Counted from the stretch's first letter, positions 27,301-32,180 are shown. The stretch: 32,180 nt of DNA from an uncultured Eubacteriales bacterium (GCA_900319255.1 ONNU01000158.1:1-32180), one strand, 5' to 3'. Notes: a model not told the origin generated them from the sequence alone. Numbers and translations are program-made.

Positions 27301-27451
27301 AATACCTGTCGCTTCAAAATTTGATTATACCTCAAAGGTTCTTGCTTGTATGGGCTTCTACTGGAAAAACACCGACAGCGGATATATCCGCCGCTTCATT
27401 AAGGCGCTTATCGGACTGGAATTCTTTGATGAAAACAATCTTAACCGATAA
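15383..27451 (+). CDS. Four-module nonribosomal peptide synthetase with terminal reductase (NRPS2)
   Basis: This 4022-residue NRPS starts at the ATG at 15383, with GGAG 8 nt upstream. An in-frame TTG at 15362 has no such site. Order: A1 (1-475), T1 (Ser512), C1 (HHIAFDG at 687), A2 (1000-1480), T2 (Ser1529 in GLTSL), C2 (HHIVFDG at 1706), A3 (2017-2490), T3 (Ser2548 in GLTSI), C3 (HHLIYDG at 2735), A4 (3044-3525), T4 (Ser3575 in GGTSL), R (about 3650-4022; GATGFMG at 3659-3665, Tyr3815/Lys3819). A1 has Val183 in place of the amine-binding Asp. Hand-read codes: A2 D-L-K-N-M-G-T-I-S-K, A3 D-A-M-I-L-V-A-I-F-K (hydrophobic), A4 D-M-K-N-L-G-T-V-S-K. The expected product is a four-unit peptide aldehyde with two possibly acidic residues. 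Relative to NRPS1 it has one extra T-C-A unit. The exporter follows 10 nt later. No phosphopantetheinyl transferase lies in the window. Confidence 0.95.
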   Translation: MYQSIIRKILDNVKNAPDTIAIIDQGEGNQFTYSEFEAYARRVAGKLSRLGVSRNDFVTIELPRNKEYIASMAAVWMTGAAFVPLSPAYPAERVQFIRSDCSAKAVIDSAFLENIGNEAPIEDIASVEPSDHSLMIYTSGSTGKPKGVLHSHLSISDSVFRFLEYADSPAGFRAAVGAPFTFVASVQGVFEPLCAINTAVLVPYEAMRDPVLLADFIEQYQVNRCFISPKMLRVFKAKGNSLKIVSTGSERVSNTYSADYTIQVAYGQTESAGAVMMFRIDKKYDNTPIGKPIGNVKAYLLDENNQPADEGEMCLAGNFATGYLNLPELTEKTFIPNPFFEQDGFPKLLKTGDICKKGENGNYIYLNRKDWMVKINGQRVEPGEIEAVLKNTDGIADAAIKDFKNTFGQVYLVAYYTEKEAVDVEALKAKVSAQLPPYMIPSFFVRLDKLPVNQNGKLDRNALIPPEAGEFKNEYAAPETELQKALCSAFEKILEAENVGIDDDFYALGGDSIKSAMIARECEAYHLSTAVILAGKTPRGIEHMIKRSAQKASVVRKENKPKVYPLTSSERGMYLEQKLYPDSVSFNLNIGVMISGADAEAVRTTLESIFSSHEAFRSTYGEENGLPVRIVTDRLPQIIEKTAAAREDVIKIIDSYAEPFDLCADIPVRPTLYTISDGEVILHMAIHHIAFDGGSAKPFITELIDGLNGKMPEAATIDLSDLYDCQTEEQHENGLAYYRNVFADGVPVNEMPTKARRPKVHPVSDREIAFDLDTAKARLMDKAARKFGVTRFELIFAAISMALGKYTSSEDVVLGIPTDMRPNGAEGVIGMFVNTAPVRVKPVRSMELNDYFAAVSEAVRGATYGASLPFEDIVAEFVKTRDESRSPIFDVSVNYLQKPAVYRSSGLIVDMYSPLQNMTRDIAIVISNSEDGMRFVARYSGELFEDDMIESFLGQVRHTVDIFTGSEAKTVRDALALPEAQAERLEAFSSEATAEISDVLLHRVFERAASASPEKTALIACDKTVSFEELNNNANRIAHSLMEKGIKPGDSVVLLLPRRSFYFEAVFGVLKSGAAFVPCDPEYPPDRISHITEDSGSRFIITTEDRAADHPSEKTLIIHSLYENSDTEDPDVQMSGQDLAYMIYTSGSTGKPKGVMLTHAGICSFCTTHHANILYQLADEQIDTMLAVTTVSFDLSLKDTLGILCNGKTVVFASETEMNDPRELTALINKNHVDAMNATPSRYMQYMEYEPFCEALRGCTLVMAGGELFPAALLEKLKSLEIPHIINTYGPTETTISCNMAFLQNLDHVTVGRPLLNYKEYIVDKFGDPAPCGVVGELYVGGPGVARGYRNLPEKTAQSFVDYRGQRMYRTGDYAKFDREGKVYILGRLDSQVKLRGLRIELSEIEELIAAQPHIKKAAVVIRKLGGQDNLCAYFTADTEIDINALRSELKKHLTHYMVPAAFLQMEELPVTANGKTDTKSLPELTLEARQTTAPQSEMQQRIFDIAAEVLGNSNFGIETELYAAGLTSLNSVGFCIRLSDAFGVTVQIRDLRDNDTIEKLEVFIRTLEQQDTEEFEIFDEYSITKTQEGIFFETMSHPDITIYNIPTLLKIDKAIDTERLKKAVAAAVNAHPYLMTKMFISKMGEIRQKRAERSFDESEITDIRCGNIEEVKNDLVKPFDIENEKLYRFSVIETDEGKYLFLDIHHIVFDGESKKILLRDITAAYNGETLTPEKYSGYEAALSEQKLRAGEHYDRSKKYYTELLDGVESDCLPIGDVLSDSQKKDGGTLNLSGKESVPSSVRAYCAENHVSENAFYTAVFGWLLGKYCGREDDSLFMTVNNGRNDPRFRDSVSMFVRTYPVLCKLSTNSVSDYISEIGKQLSDSLQYDVYSFAEISHDLHVSADVLFVYQSTMTDGKTFTFCGEKAENVPLTFDEEKAKIELLIYPNGDTLSYHVSYDANTYTEDFIRDMLAAYERALAEFTKRSDTSEIQLVDEETLERLEEKNRTESDYEITDIVTLFRRRAEQSPDNIAVVYLDHVYTYKEVDRITENIASFLKSKGIGKDQAVSVIIPRCEYMPIAALGVLKAGAGYQPLDPSYPPERLEFMIQDADAKYLIADRTLMDRLPNYNGPVLYTDEIPDLPDGEKISENPDPGDLFIMLYTSGSTGIPKGVMLEHHNLCSFCNWYRQYYNMDETSRAAAYASYGFDAHMMDMYPILISGGQLHIIDEAIRLDLLAIKDYFCKNGITHSFITTQVGRQYADLFPDAKYPHYLSVGGEKLVPIAPPEGFRFFNAYGPTECTIFTHTYPVDKMYRRVPIGRPLFNMKQYVVDKNLNRLPFGIPGELIVAGHQVGRGYLNRPEKNAEVFIRNPFSDEPGYEHAYRTGDIVRILSDGSVDIIGRNDGQVKIRGFRIELSEVEGIIRKFPGIKDATVQAFDETGGGKFIAAYVVADEPVDIDALGAFIKQEKPAYMVPAVTMQIDRIPLNQNQKVNKRALPEPVKAGKTSDNEHQARPLTRFEEEIASVAKRLLGDMEMHPAEPLTSYGLTSISAIGLVATLADKFNVEISAPRLLDGASIIDIENMIFEDWMKQGFANKPEPQNAAAEEKPVTDRAPLSAVQLAVYYDAMKNEADVVYNIPMCLQFDKLDAQKLAEAVKKAVAAHSYLNTHIELCDGELIQVRDDNVQTQVEILTLNEEELEYYKNTFIRPFDLHTGPLYRFAVINSGEKTYLFLDIHHLIYDGMSSGVLLRDIGRAYTGEALSAEEYTYFDYAQESDEFKRSDAYAESVSYFDKMFERFEAPTEIPTDKPGSAENGVIAEAYCPVSKQAVDTFCRQNNMQPSAFFLAAVFYTVSRFAGTKNVYLSTISSGRESVKMRRTVGMFVHTLPLAMSFEENRDVLELINASNSVMRGSIQNENYPFAEIAAKYGYKTEIMYECQIGVVADGGEIGGNAYKSVRLRFEAPKFKTVFAVVEHDNDYMILIRYNDALYSKPYMQTLAQSVKNVTERMTADKSAAVNSLPLITEDEKQSLLALGISAKQEIETKLLHKLFEKAAAADPDKTALIACDKTLTYSELNGNANRIAHYLMDKGVKPGDSIVLLLPRRSSFFEAMFGVLKTGAAFVPCDPEYPAERISHITDDSGSRFIITTEDHASDYPAEKVLLIDSLYDSDNTENPDVAVTGDDLAYMIYTSGSTGKPKGVMLRHEGICNYLLPHPANMHIYKIRKLVSAYLSVTTVSFDMSFKEHTAALCNGKTLVFADENEMNDPRALAELMEKHHVDCINATPSRLQQYMEFKPFRERLGSCKVVLSGGEAYPISLRNAIKECSDDIIIINTYGPTEITVSSNAAIINETDHIHIGRPLFNYSEYIVDSDLNLLPRGVIGELLIGGAGVAKGYRNLPEQTEKSFIEWGGERVYRSGDYAKWDADGNVIILGRMDGQIKLRGLRIELGEIEGLIEQQPGIRRAAAAVRKLSGRENLCAWFTADRDIDITQLREALSQKLTHYMVPAAMMQVESIPVTPNGKTNVKALPDPEVIDSGEYVAPVGKAEEFFCGLFAEILGVEKVGATDDFFSIGGTSLAVTGIMIKATENGYELTYGDVFKYTTPRQLAAKFTGEGDTKTLSAARFDLYNYDKIHELLSHNTSGSFVNGEKRPIGNILLTGATGFMGIHVLAEYLNSYSGTAYCMLRKGRFESVAARVRNMLYYYFGDEFEDKLDRVQAFEGDVTSFDSFSPLLSLPVDTVFNCAASVKHFSSGTDIEDINVGGVQNCIRYCLEKNSRLIHFSTTSVAGAVVAEPGAPQRFLDEHILYYGQILENQYTSSKLLAEREVFESMVENGLDAKVIRVGTLAPRESDGEFQINFLSNSFMGRLRSFAMLKVFPYNMINFPVRMGSIDESAKAFMLLAQTPRECCLFNAINTHSAPLVDIIHIMKELGIEIDITYNEVFEKELEKAEADPDKAAILQSMLAYKNMNGKNTIPVASKFDYTSKVLACMGFYWKNTDSGYIRRFIKALIGLEFFDENNLNR

Positions 27452-27461
27452 GGAGGACATT

Positions 27462-29204
27462 ATGGAAAGAAACGGAAGATTAATAAAACATAAATATAAC
27501 GAATACCTTCTTTCTACGCTTGCCATGAGCGGATGTGCTTCAATCGCGACTATCGTTGACAGGATCATGGTGGGAAATCTGCTGACAGCCAACGATCTTA
27601 ACGCAACGAATCTTATCGGTCCGCTTATCTATGTCCTCAATATGATCTTTGCGCTGTTTATTTACGGCGGAAACACTCTCGCAGTGACCTTCAAGGGAAA
27701 ACGAGATCAGAAGACTGCAAATAAATGCTTTACCATTTCTATCTTAGGCGGTACTTGTTTCATGGCGCTATTTGCGATAGCGGGTCTGATTTTTCAGGTC
27801 CCGCTGTCGAACCTGCTGTGCATAGGAAAAGAGGAATTGTATAAGCCGGTATCAGAATATCTTGTTCCCGTGCTGTTTCTTGGAATGCTTATGATACTGC
27901 TCAACGGCACTTCGGCTTTTATCAGGGTCGACGGCTTGAGAAAGCTTGCCATAATCATTCCCATTGTATCAAATGCGCTGAATCTGACCCTTGATTATGT
28001 CTTTATGGGCATCTGCAAATTTGGTATAGCCGGCGCTGGCTGGGCGACAAATCTGGGCTTTGGGGCTTCGCTTTTCCTGCTGATACCGTATTTCCGTTCC
28101 GAAAAACGCACAGTATTCTTTACAAAGATAGGCTTCAAGGATATCAAGCTTATGCTGAATTCCTTCCATCTGGGTCTGGCAACGGCGCTTATGTATCTTT
28201 GCATGTTTCTCAAGACATTTTTCCTCAACAGGATCATCGTTATTACCCTTGGCGCTGTGGGAGGACAGATACTCGTTGTCTGCTCAGCAGTCATGAGCGT
28301 CGGCAATATATTCTTTACCGGAACAGCTCAGACCATGCTGCCGATAAACGGAGCATTGTACGGAGCGCAGGATTATAAGGGCATCAGGCATCTTTTCAAA
28401 ACCTCAATGCTTGTGATGGAAATAATTTGCGTTGTAATAATGGCAATATTTATGATATTCCCCCTGCAAACAGCCGCAATTTTCAATGTCACAAGCCCAG
28501 AGGCGCAGGAACTTCTGCCAAGCTCGATCTTTATGTTCAGCCTTTGTATCCCGCCCACCGGTATGCTTTTTATCATGCGCTCACATTATCAGTCCACCGG
28601 TCATCGCAATGCTGCAACGGTGCTGACTGTGCTGGAGGGAACGGTATTCTTTATCCCCATACTCTGGGCATTATCACGGATCAATCCTGATCTTATGTGG
28701 CTGTCTCATGTAATATCGGTGGTATTGTCTATTATTGTAATGGGTCTTGCAATGTGCATCAGCGCAATGCGGAAAGGAAGATCTGCATTTTTGCTGCTGC
28801 CGAAGCAGGATGACGGAAGCTCCTTCGATTTCAGCATAGAAAACAAGATCGAAGCAGCAGTAGAAGCATCTGGGAAGATCACTGAATATTGCCTGCAAAA
28901 CGGCATAAGCGAAGAGGTTGCAAGTATTATCGGCGTTTCGGTAGAGGAGCTGTGTGTTAATACAGCTAAATATGCAGTAAGCTCCAAATCGGATATGATA
29001 GATATTTTCCTGAAGATCACACCGGAAACAGTAATTCTGAAGGTGCGGGATAATGGAATGATCTTTAATCCCACAGAATATATTGACAATTCAGGCGAAT
29101 CCATCACCGGTCTGAAGATGGTCAGGAGCATCAGTTCAAAGGTGGAATATAACCGTGTAATCGGCTTCAATAATACCATCGTTACCGTCAACCGCACGCT
29201 CTGA
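27462..29204 (+). CDS. MATE-family exporter fused to a SpoIIAB-like HATPase domain, cluster 2
   Basis: This 580-residue paralogue of the cluster 1 exporter has a MATE transporter (about 1-445; IVDRIMVGNLL, GIAGAGWATNLG) and a C-terminal HATPase_c domain (about 455-580). The latter has N-box VEELCVNTAKYAV (Asn500) and G1 box DNGMIFNP (Asp530). The G2 region reads TGLKMV, again without GGLG. The ATG at 27462 is preceded by a perfect AGGAGG at 27451-27456 that overlaps the NRPS2 stop; longer in-frame starts inside NRPS2 are unlikely. The same fusion in both clusters, with the N-box and G1 kept, suggests that the attached domain is selected for and is not an accident of one gene. Confidence 0.88.
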   Translation: MERNGRLIKHKYNEYLLSTLAMSGCASIATIVDRIMVGNLLTANDLNATNLIGPLIYVLNMIFALFIYGGNTLAVTFKGKRDQKTANKCFTISILGGTCFMALFAIAGLIFQVPLSNLLCIGKEELYKPVSEYLVPVLFLGMLMILLNGTSAFIRVDGLRKLAIIIPIVSNALNLTLDYVFMGICKFGIAGAGWATNLGFGASLFLLIPYFRSEKRTVFFTKIGFKDIKLMLNSFHLGLATALMYLCMFLKTFFLNRIIVITLGAVGGQILVVCSAVMSVGNIFFTGTAQTMLPINGALYGAQDYKGIRHLFKTSMLVMEIICVVIMAIFMIFPLQTAAIFNVTSPEAQELLPSSIFMFSLCIPPTGMLFIMRSHYQSTGHRNAATVLTVLEGTVFFIPILWALSRINPDLMWLSHVISVVLSIIVMGLAMCISAMRKGRSAFLLLPKQDDGSSFDFSIENKIEAAVEASGKITEYCLQNGISEEVASIIGVSVEELCVNTAKYAVSSKSDMIDIFLKITPETVILKVRDNGMIFNPTEYIDNSGESITGLKMVRSISSKVEYNRVIGFNNTIVTVNRTL

Positions 29205-29230
29205 ACGGATAAAGATAGTAAAGCATCCCC

Positions 29231-29309
29231 TTTCTGAAATTCAGAAAACCGGATCACAAAAAACATAAACCTGTCAAGGCAGAAGGAAAAGCGATTTTTC
29301 TTCTGCCTT
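29231..29309 (+). terminator. Stem-loops closing cluster 2, probable terminator
   Basis: A short stem TTTCTGA/TCAGAAA (29231-29237 with 29241-29247) is followed by a long one. In it, bases 29276-29290 pair with 29295-29309 over 15 positions around a GCGA tetraloop, with one G-T pair. No clear T-tract follows the larger stem, so it may act as an RNA 3' stabiliser or a weak terminator. The rest of the gap up to 29461 holds another small inverted repeat, TATCAG/CTGATA (29345-29366), and no convincing promoter. Confidence 0.55.
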
Positions 29310-29461
29310 CCGTGTCAGAAAGAGTCGGCGAAAAAAATCCCCTATATCAGCCCCCTTTATCTGATAGCTTTGCTCCTTATGCTCTGAGCTTTGCGCTTTG
29401 AGCTGTTCATTCTCCTGATATGAAAAAATTAAGAATACGACATTTTATGAAAGGATAAAAT

Positions 29462-30085
29462 ATGTTCAGAAAAAATATTGATTGGATATTTTTTGATATC
29501 GGCTCGACCCTTGTTGATGAAAGCATTGCATACAAAAGGAGAATTGAAAAGACGATAGAAAACACAAACGTAAGCTTTACCGATTTTTATAATAAAATGG
29601 TCGAGATATCAGAATACGATCAGAAATGCTATCAAAAAGCCCTTGAAGCATATGGACTGACTATGGCGCCGTGGTGCAGCGAGGATGAAATTGTATATGA
29701 GGATGCTGAGGATTGTCTGAAAAGCCTTAGCGAAAAATATTCCATAGGAATAATTGCAAATCAGATCCCCGGAAGTGAAAAGCGCCTTGAAAAAATGGGA
29801 CTGCTCAGATATATTGATCTTGTAGCCGCATCAGCCGAAGAGGGTGTATCAAAGCCTGATCTGCGGATATTTGAAATAGCCCTTAGTAAAGCAAAATGTA
29901 AAGCCGGCAGAGCGGTAATGGTGGGGGACAGGCTTGATAATGATATCGTCCCTGCAAAGAAAGCAGGCATGAAAACTGTATGGATCAGACAGGGCTTCGG
30001 CGGTCTGTCATGTATCCGTTCAGCCGAAGAAACCCCCGATCTTACAGCCGGCAGCCTAACAGAAGTCAGGAACCTGTTTTACTGA
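29462..30085 (+). CDS. HAD-family hydrolase-like protein
   Basis: This 207-residue cytoplasmic protein has the HAD order of motifs: nucleophile motif FFDIGSTLVD (Asp12), motif II region GIIANQ, Lys131 in VSKPD, and the metal motif VGDRLDND (Asp156, Asp161). The second Asp of the usual DxD motif is Gly14, so the acid/base residue of a classic phosphatase is missing. Many clostridial members share this DIG form. Activity may be weak, different or lost. AAAGGAT lies upstream of the ATG. It is separated from the NRPS cluster by stem-loops, so no functional link is implied. The substrate is unknown. Confidence 0.8.
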   Translation: MFRKNIDWIFFDIGSTLVDESIAYKRRIEKTIENTNVSFTDFYNKMVEISEYDQKCYQKALEAYGLTMAPWCSEDEIVYEDAEDCLKSLSEKYSIGIIANQIPGSEKRLEKMGLLRYIDLVAASAEEGVSKPDLRIFEIALSKAKCKAGRAVMVGDRLDNDIVPAKKAGMKTVWIRQGFGGLSCIRSAEETPDLTAGSLTEVRNLFY

Positions 30086-30099
30086 AAAAATCCATAAAA

Positions 30100-30117
30100 T
30101 CAGGCGCGAAAGCCTGA
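30100..30117. terminator. Small stem-loop after the HAD gene
   Basis: TCAGGC (30100-30105) pairs perfectly with GCCTGA (30112-30117) around the loop GCGAAA. It lies 14 nt after the HAD stop and just before the larger bidirectional terminator. No T-run follows, so it is more likely an accessory hairpin than the main terminator. Confidence 0.4.
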
Positions 30118-30123
30118 GAAAAT

Positions 30124-30159
30124 AAAAAAGACCCGGAACTGTAAAACCGGCTCTTTTTT
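30124..30159. terminator. Bidirectional intrinsic terminator between convergent genes
   Basis: AAAAAAGA-C-CCGG (30124-30136) pairs with CCGG-C-TCTTTTTT (30147-30159). It has A6 on one side and T6 on the other, so it can end transcription from both the HAD gene (+) and the acetyltransferase gene (-), which converge here. Confidence 0.88.
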
Positions 30160-30166
30160 AATAGAG

Positions 30167-30577
30167 TTATCTGACATGATACATCAATTTTAATCTTTGC
30201 GCTTCATTGGCATCAAAACCGAATTTCTGATAGAAGGGTATCTTATCAGGCATTGCGCATAATTCGACAAAAATCCCTGTTCCGCTGACCCCGTTATCAT
30301 CAACATATTTCAGCAGCTCATCAATAAGTAAGCGACCGATGCCTTGCCCCTGATATTCAGGTCTGACGATCACATCCTTGATGTAATAATCAAGTCCCAT
30401 ATCACCTATCATTCTTGCCATAGCAATGATCTTATCCCCGTCAAAAACCGAAACTCTGAATAAAGTATGCTCCATAGCAAGCCTTGTCTGTTCCAGAGAA
30501 GGTCCATCACCCCAGACCGTTTCCCAAAGCATAATAAATTCCTCAGCTGTCAGTTCATTATGCTTTATAGTATACAT
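30167..30577 (-). CDS. GNAT-family N-acetyltransferase
   Basis: This is a 136-residue single GNAT domain. The acetyl-CoA-binding motif A is VRPEYQGQGIGRLLI, with QGQGIG at 76-81, preceded by the beta strand YYIKDVIV. A C-terminal FYQKFGF segment is typical of motif B. The ATG has GGAGG (minus strand, 30589-30593) upstream. It lies 82 nt downstream of the GH13 gene on the same strand and may be read through from it. The acceptor cannot be told from sequence. Confidence 0.85.
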   Translation of the reverse strand: MYTIKHNELTAEEFIMLWETVWGDGPSLEQTRLAMEHTLFRVSVFDGDKIIAMARMIGDMGLDYYIKDVIVRPEYQGQGIGRLLIDELLKYVDDNGVSGTGIFVELCAMPDKIPFYQKFGFDANEAQRLKLMYHVR

Positions 30578-30630
30578 ACAGCATTATTCCTCCGTTTTTT
30601 TTACCTGATTCCGTGAAACTGACATCCCCA

Positions 30631-30659
30631 TTTGCTGGCAGCTAAACGGGATCAGCAAA
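30631..30659 (-). other. Weak stem-loop between the GH13 and acetyltransferase genes
   Basis: TTTGCTG (30631-30637) and CAGCAAA (30653-30659) form a 7-bp stem with a 15-nt loop right after the GH13 stop on the minus strand. No T-tract follows, so it is probably not a terminator and would allow readthrough into the acetyltransferase gene. Confidence 0.3.
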
Positions 30660-31973
30660 TTATTTGCATCTCCATATATGACTGCTGTACGGCTCAAGAA
30701 GGCTGCCGCCGCCGAAATCGTGAGTACCGCCTGTGACAAAGTCATCAGCCAGACCATAGCCTGCATCAAAATGAGCAGTATAAGGCTGGTCATCAGCATT
30801 TATTGCGACGAAAACTCTTTCGCCGTCGAAATCGCGCTGAAGTATGCACTGTTTATTGGTAAGCACAGGGATCTTGATATCGCCGTAGCACAAAGCCTTG
30901 CAGCTCTTGTGAGCTTCGACAAGTCTGCGGATATGCTCGGTAAGCTCGTTGCTTTCAGGTTTATCAAATGAAGGACGAAGCGCAGGATCGCCCTGACTCT
31001 TATCAGCCGTAGCGCCCCATTCGCTGCCGTAATATACGCAGGGGATACCCGGCATACCGAAGAGCATGGTGTATACGAGCGGGAGATGCGCCGGATTTGA
31101 GAGAATACTTGCAATACGGGTAACATCATGATTATCCGCAAAGCAAAGCAGGTGCATACCCTTGTACTGACACCATGGCTCAGGACCGAATCTGTTTTTC
31201 AGAGAATGACAGATCTCAAACATATTCATTGAATTGAAGCTTGAGAACAGACCCTTGTAGCATTCATAGTTTGTAGCGGAATGAAGCATATCCTGATTGA
31301 CCCAGCGTGAATAATCGCCGTGAAGCAGCTCGCCGAGAAGGAAGAAATCATTTTTCAGGCTGTCGGTAAAGCTGCGGAGTCTTTTGAGAAAATCAAAATC
31401 GAGACAATATGCAACATCAAGACGAATTCCGTCAATTCCGAAATATTCGATCCAGTATCTGACCGCGTTAAGAATATGATCTACCACAGCAGGATTGCGC
31501 AGATTAAGCTTTACAAGGTCATAGTGACCCTCCCAGCCTTCATACCAGAGACCGTCATTATAGCTGCTGTTGCCGTCGAAATTGATATTGAACCAGTCCT
31601 TATAGGGGGAATTCCATTTCTTTTCGCAAACATCGCGGAACTGAGGGAAACCTCTTCCTACATGATTGAACACACCGTCAAGCACAACCCTGATACCTTT
31701 TTCATGCAGCTTATCGCATACCTGCTTGAAATCCTCGTTAGTACCAAGACGGCAGTCAATTTTGCAGTAATCCCTTGTATTATAGCCGTGGGTATCAGAT
31801 TCAAATACGGGAGAAAAATAAACTGCATTGCAGCCCAGCTCCGAAATATGATCTACCCAGTCAAGCACCTTCAGAATACGGTGTTCTTCAACTCCGTCAT
31901 TTTCAAAAGGCGCTCCGCAGAAGCCAAGCGGATAGATCTGATAGAATACGGCTTCATATCCCCAATTTTCCAT
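30660..31973 (-). CDS. GH13 (alpha-amylase family) glucan hydrolase
   Basis: This 437-residue enzyme has the four GH13 regions: DGVFNHVG (99-106), GIDGIRLDVA with nucleophile Asp186, LLGE with acid/base Glu215, and ADNHD with Asp283. There is no signal peptide, so it probably acts in the cytoplasm on imported maltodextrins. It has neither the N-terminal domain of neopullulanases and cyclomaltodextrinases nor secretion or cellulosome modules. It is therefore a compact (beta/alpha)8 barrel plus a C-terminal beta domain. The exact bond specificity cannot be assigned. AAAGGAAAG precedes the ATG. Its own sigma-A promoter lies about 90 bp upstream. It has no evident link to the NRPS clusters. Confidence 0.9.
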   Translation of the reverse strand: MENWGYEAVFYQIYPLGFCGAPFENDGVEEHRILKVLDWVDHISELGCNAVYFSPVFESDTHGYNTRDYCKIDCRLGTNEDFKQVCDKLHEKGIRVVLDGVFNHVGRGFPQFRDVCEKKWNSPYKDWFNINFDGNSSYNDGLWYEGWEGHYDLVKLNLRNPAVVDHILNAVRYWIEYFGIDGIRLDVAYCLDFDFLKRLRSFTDSLKNDFFLLGELLHGDYSRWVNQDMLHSATNYECYKGLFSSFNSMNMFEICHSLKNRFGPEPWCQYKGMHLLCFADNHDVTRIASILSNPAHLPLVYTMLFGMPGIPCVYYGSEWGATADKSQGDPALRPSFDKPESNELTEHIRRLVEAHKSCKALCYGDIKIPVLTNKQCILQRDFDGERVFVAINADDQPYTAHFDAGYGLADDFVTGGTHDFGGGSLLEPYSSHIWRCK

Positions 31974-32060
31974 AGTTTTCTTTCCTTTCTGAACATAAAA
32001 GATTAATTGCTCTTGCTTTCATCAAGCAAAACAAAACCGCAGTATTACGGTCACACATAT

Positions 32061-32090
32061 ATAATACATCATTAAACCTACCGCTGTCAA
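32061..32090 (-). promoter_or_regulatory. Sigma-A promoter of the GH13 gene
   Basis: Read on the minus strand, TTGACA (complement of 32085-32090) and TATTAT (complement of 32061-32066) are 18 bp apart. Transcription would start near 32054, leaving a leader of about 80 nt before the ATG at 31973. Confidence 0.7.
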
Positions 32091-32113
32091 CCGGCCGGCA
32101 GCGTCGACGCTGC
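32091..32113. repeat. Adjacent GC-rich palindromes at the window end
   Basis: CCGGCCGG (32091-32098) abuts a perfect 16-bp palindrome GCAGCGTCGACGCTGC (32098-32113). They lie directly upstream of the -35 box of the GH13 promoter, as the 64-101 hairpin does for the first gene. They may be a repressor operator or part of an intergenic repeat that continues past the window. The remaining bases to 32180 show no gene that I can support. Confidence 0.45.
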
Positions 32114-32180
32114 ACCCAAAATCGCGGGGGCAGGTCTGACAAAGCGTTGCTTTCGCTCTCGCGTGTTATACTTAGGTGGT

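Noticed and set aside
3724..27451. Possible epimerization, methyltransferase or thioesterase domains in the NRPSs
   Set aside because: Every segment between A-T units is accounted for by a C domain with HHxxxDG or by the terminal reductase; no such motifs are visible.
15362..27451. Repeated A-domain motifs as DNA repeats or a CRISPR array
   Set aside because: The recurring ATCTACACCTC(A/C)GGCTC-like strings encode the conserved TSGSTGKPKG motif of each A domain; there is no regular spacer-repeat structure.
27321..27461. Extended start of the second MATE gene inside NRPS2
   Set aside because: The extension is the other reading frame of the NRPS2 reductase end; a perfect AGGAGG precedes the ATG at 27462, which matches the start of the first MATE paralogue.
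29398..29424. Promoter for the HAD gene (TTGAGC and TATGAA)
   Set aside because: The spacing is only 15 bp and both boxes are poor, so it is too weak to list as a feature.

Overview
The window looks like chromosome from a low-to-moderate GC Gram-positive of the class Clostridia, most likely Ruminococcus or a close relative. This rests on consensus sigma-A promoters, strong AGGAGG-type ribosome binding sites, and the gene content: SpoIIAA/SpoIIAB/SpoIIE-type partner-switching domains, reductase-terminated NRPSs and a cytosolic GH13 enzyme. No rRNA, tRNA, CRISPR array or transposase gene was seen.

Region 1 (1-1142) holds one regulator gene. It encodes a receiver domain fused to a SARP-type winged helix. 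The receiver has lost its phospho-acceptor Asp, and the usual BTAD domain is cut short. A strong terminator closes the unit.

Region 2 (1161-14576) is the first NRPS cluster. In order it encodes a STAS protein, a membrane PP2C phosphatase fused to a SpoIIAB-like ATPase/kinase domain, a three-module NRPS (A-T-C-A-T-C-A-T-R), and a MATE exporter fused to another SpoIIAB-like domain. A terminator follows.

Region 3 (14611-29309) is a paralogous second cluster in the same orientation: STAS, a four-module NRPS (A-T-C-A-T-C-A-T-C-A-T-R), and MATE-kinase. It has no phosphatase gene. Between STAS and the NRPS, where cluster 1 carries the phosphatase, lies a small structured insertion flanked by 13-bp direct repeats. 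Both clusters start with near-identical promoters. In each, a tandem ACGCTTT repeat occupies the -35 position, an arrangement that recalls SARP-activated promoters.

Region 4 (29310-32180) is ordinary: a HAD-family protein (+), a bidirectional terminator, then a GNAT acetyltransferase and a GH13 alpha-glucan hydrolase (both -).

Working model. Each NRPS would build a short peptide and release it reductively as an aldehyde, probably with an N-terminal cap that is not an ordinary alpha-amino acid. The MATE domain would export it. The STAS proteins, the kinase-like domains (including those on the exporters) and the single PP2C phosphatase would form a shared phospho-switch that links synthesis, export and signalling. 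The genes and domains are read directly from sequence. The peptide chemistry and the circuit are inference.
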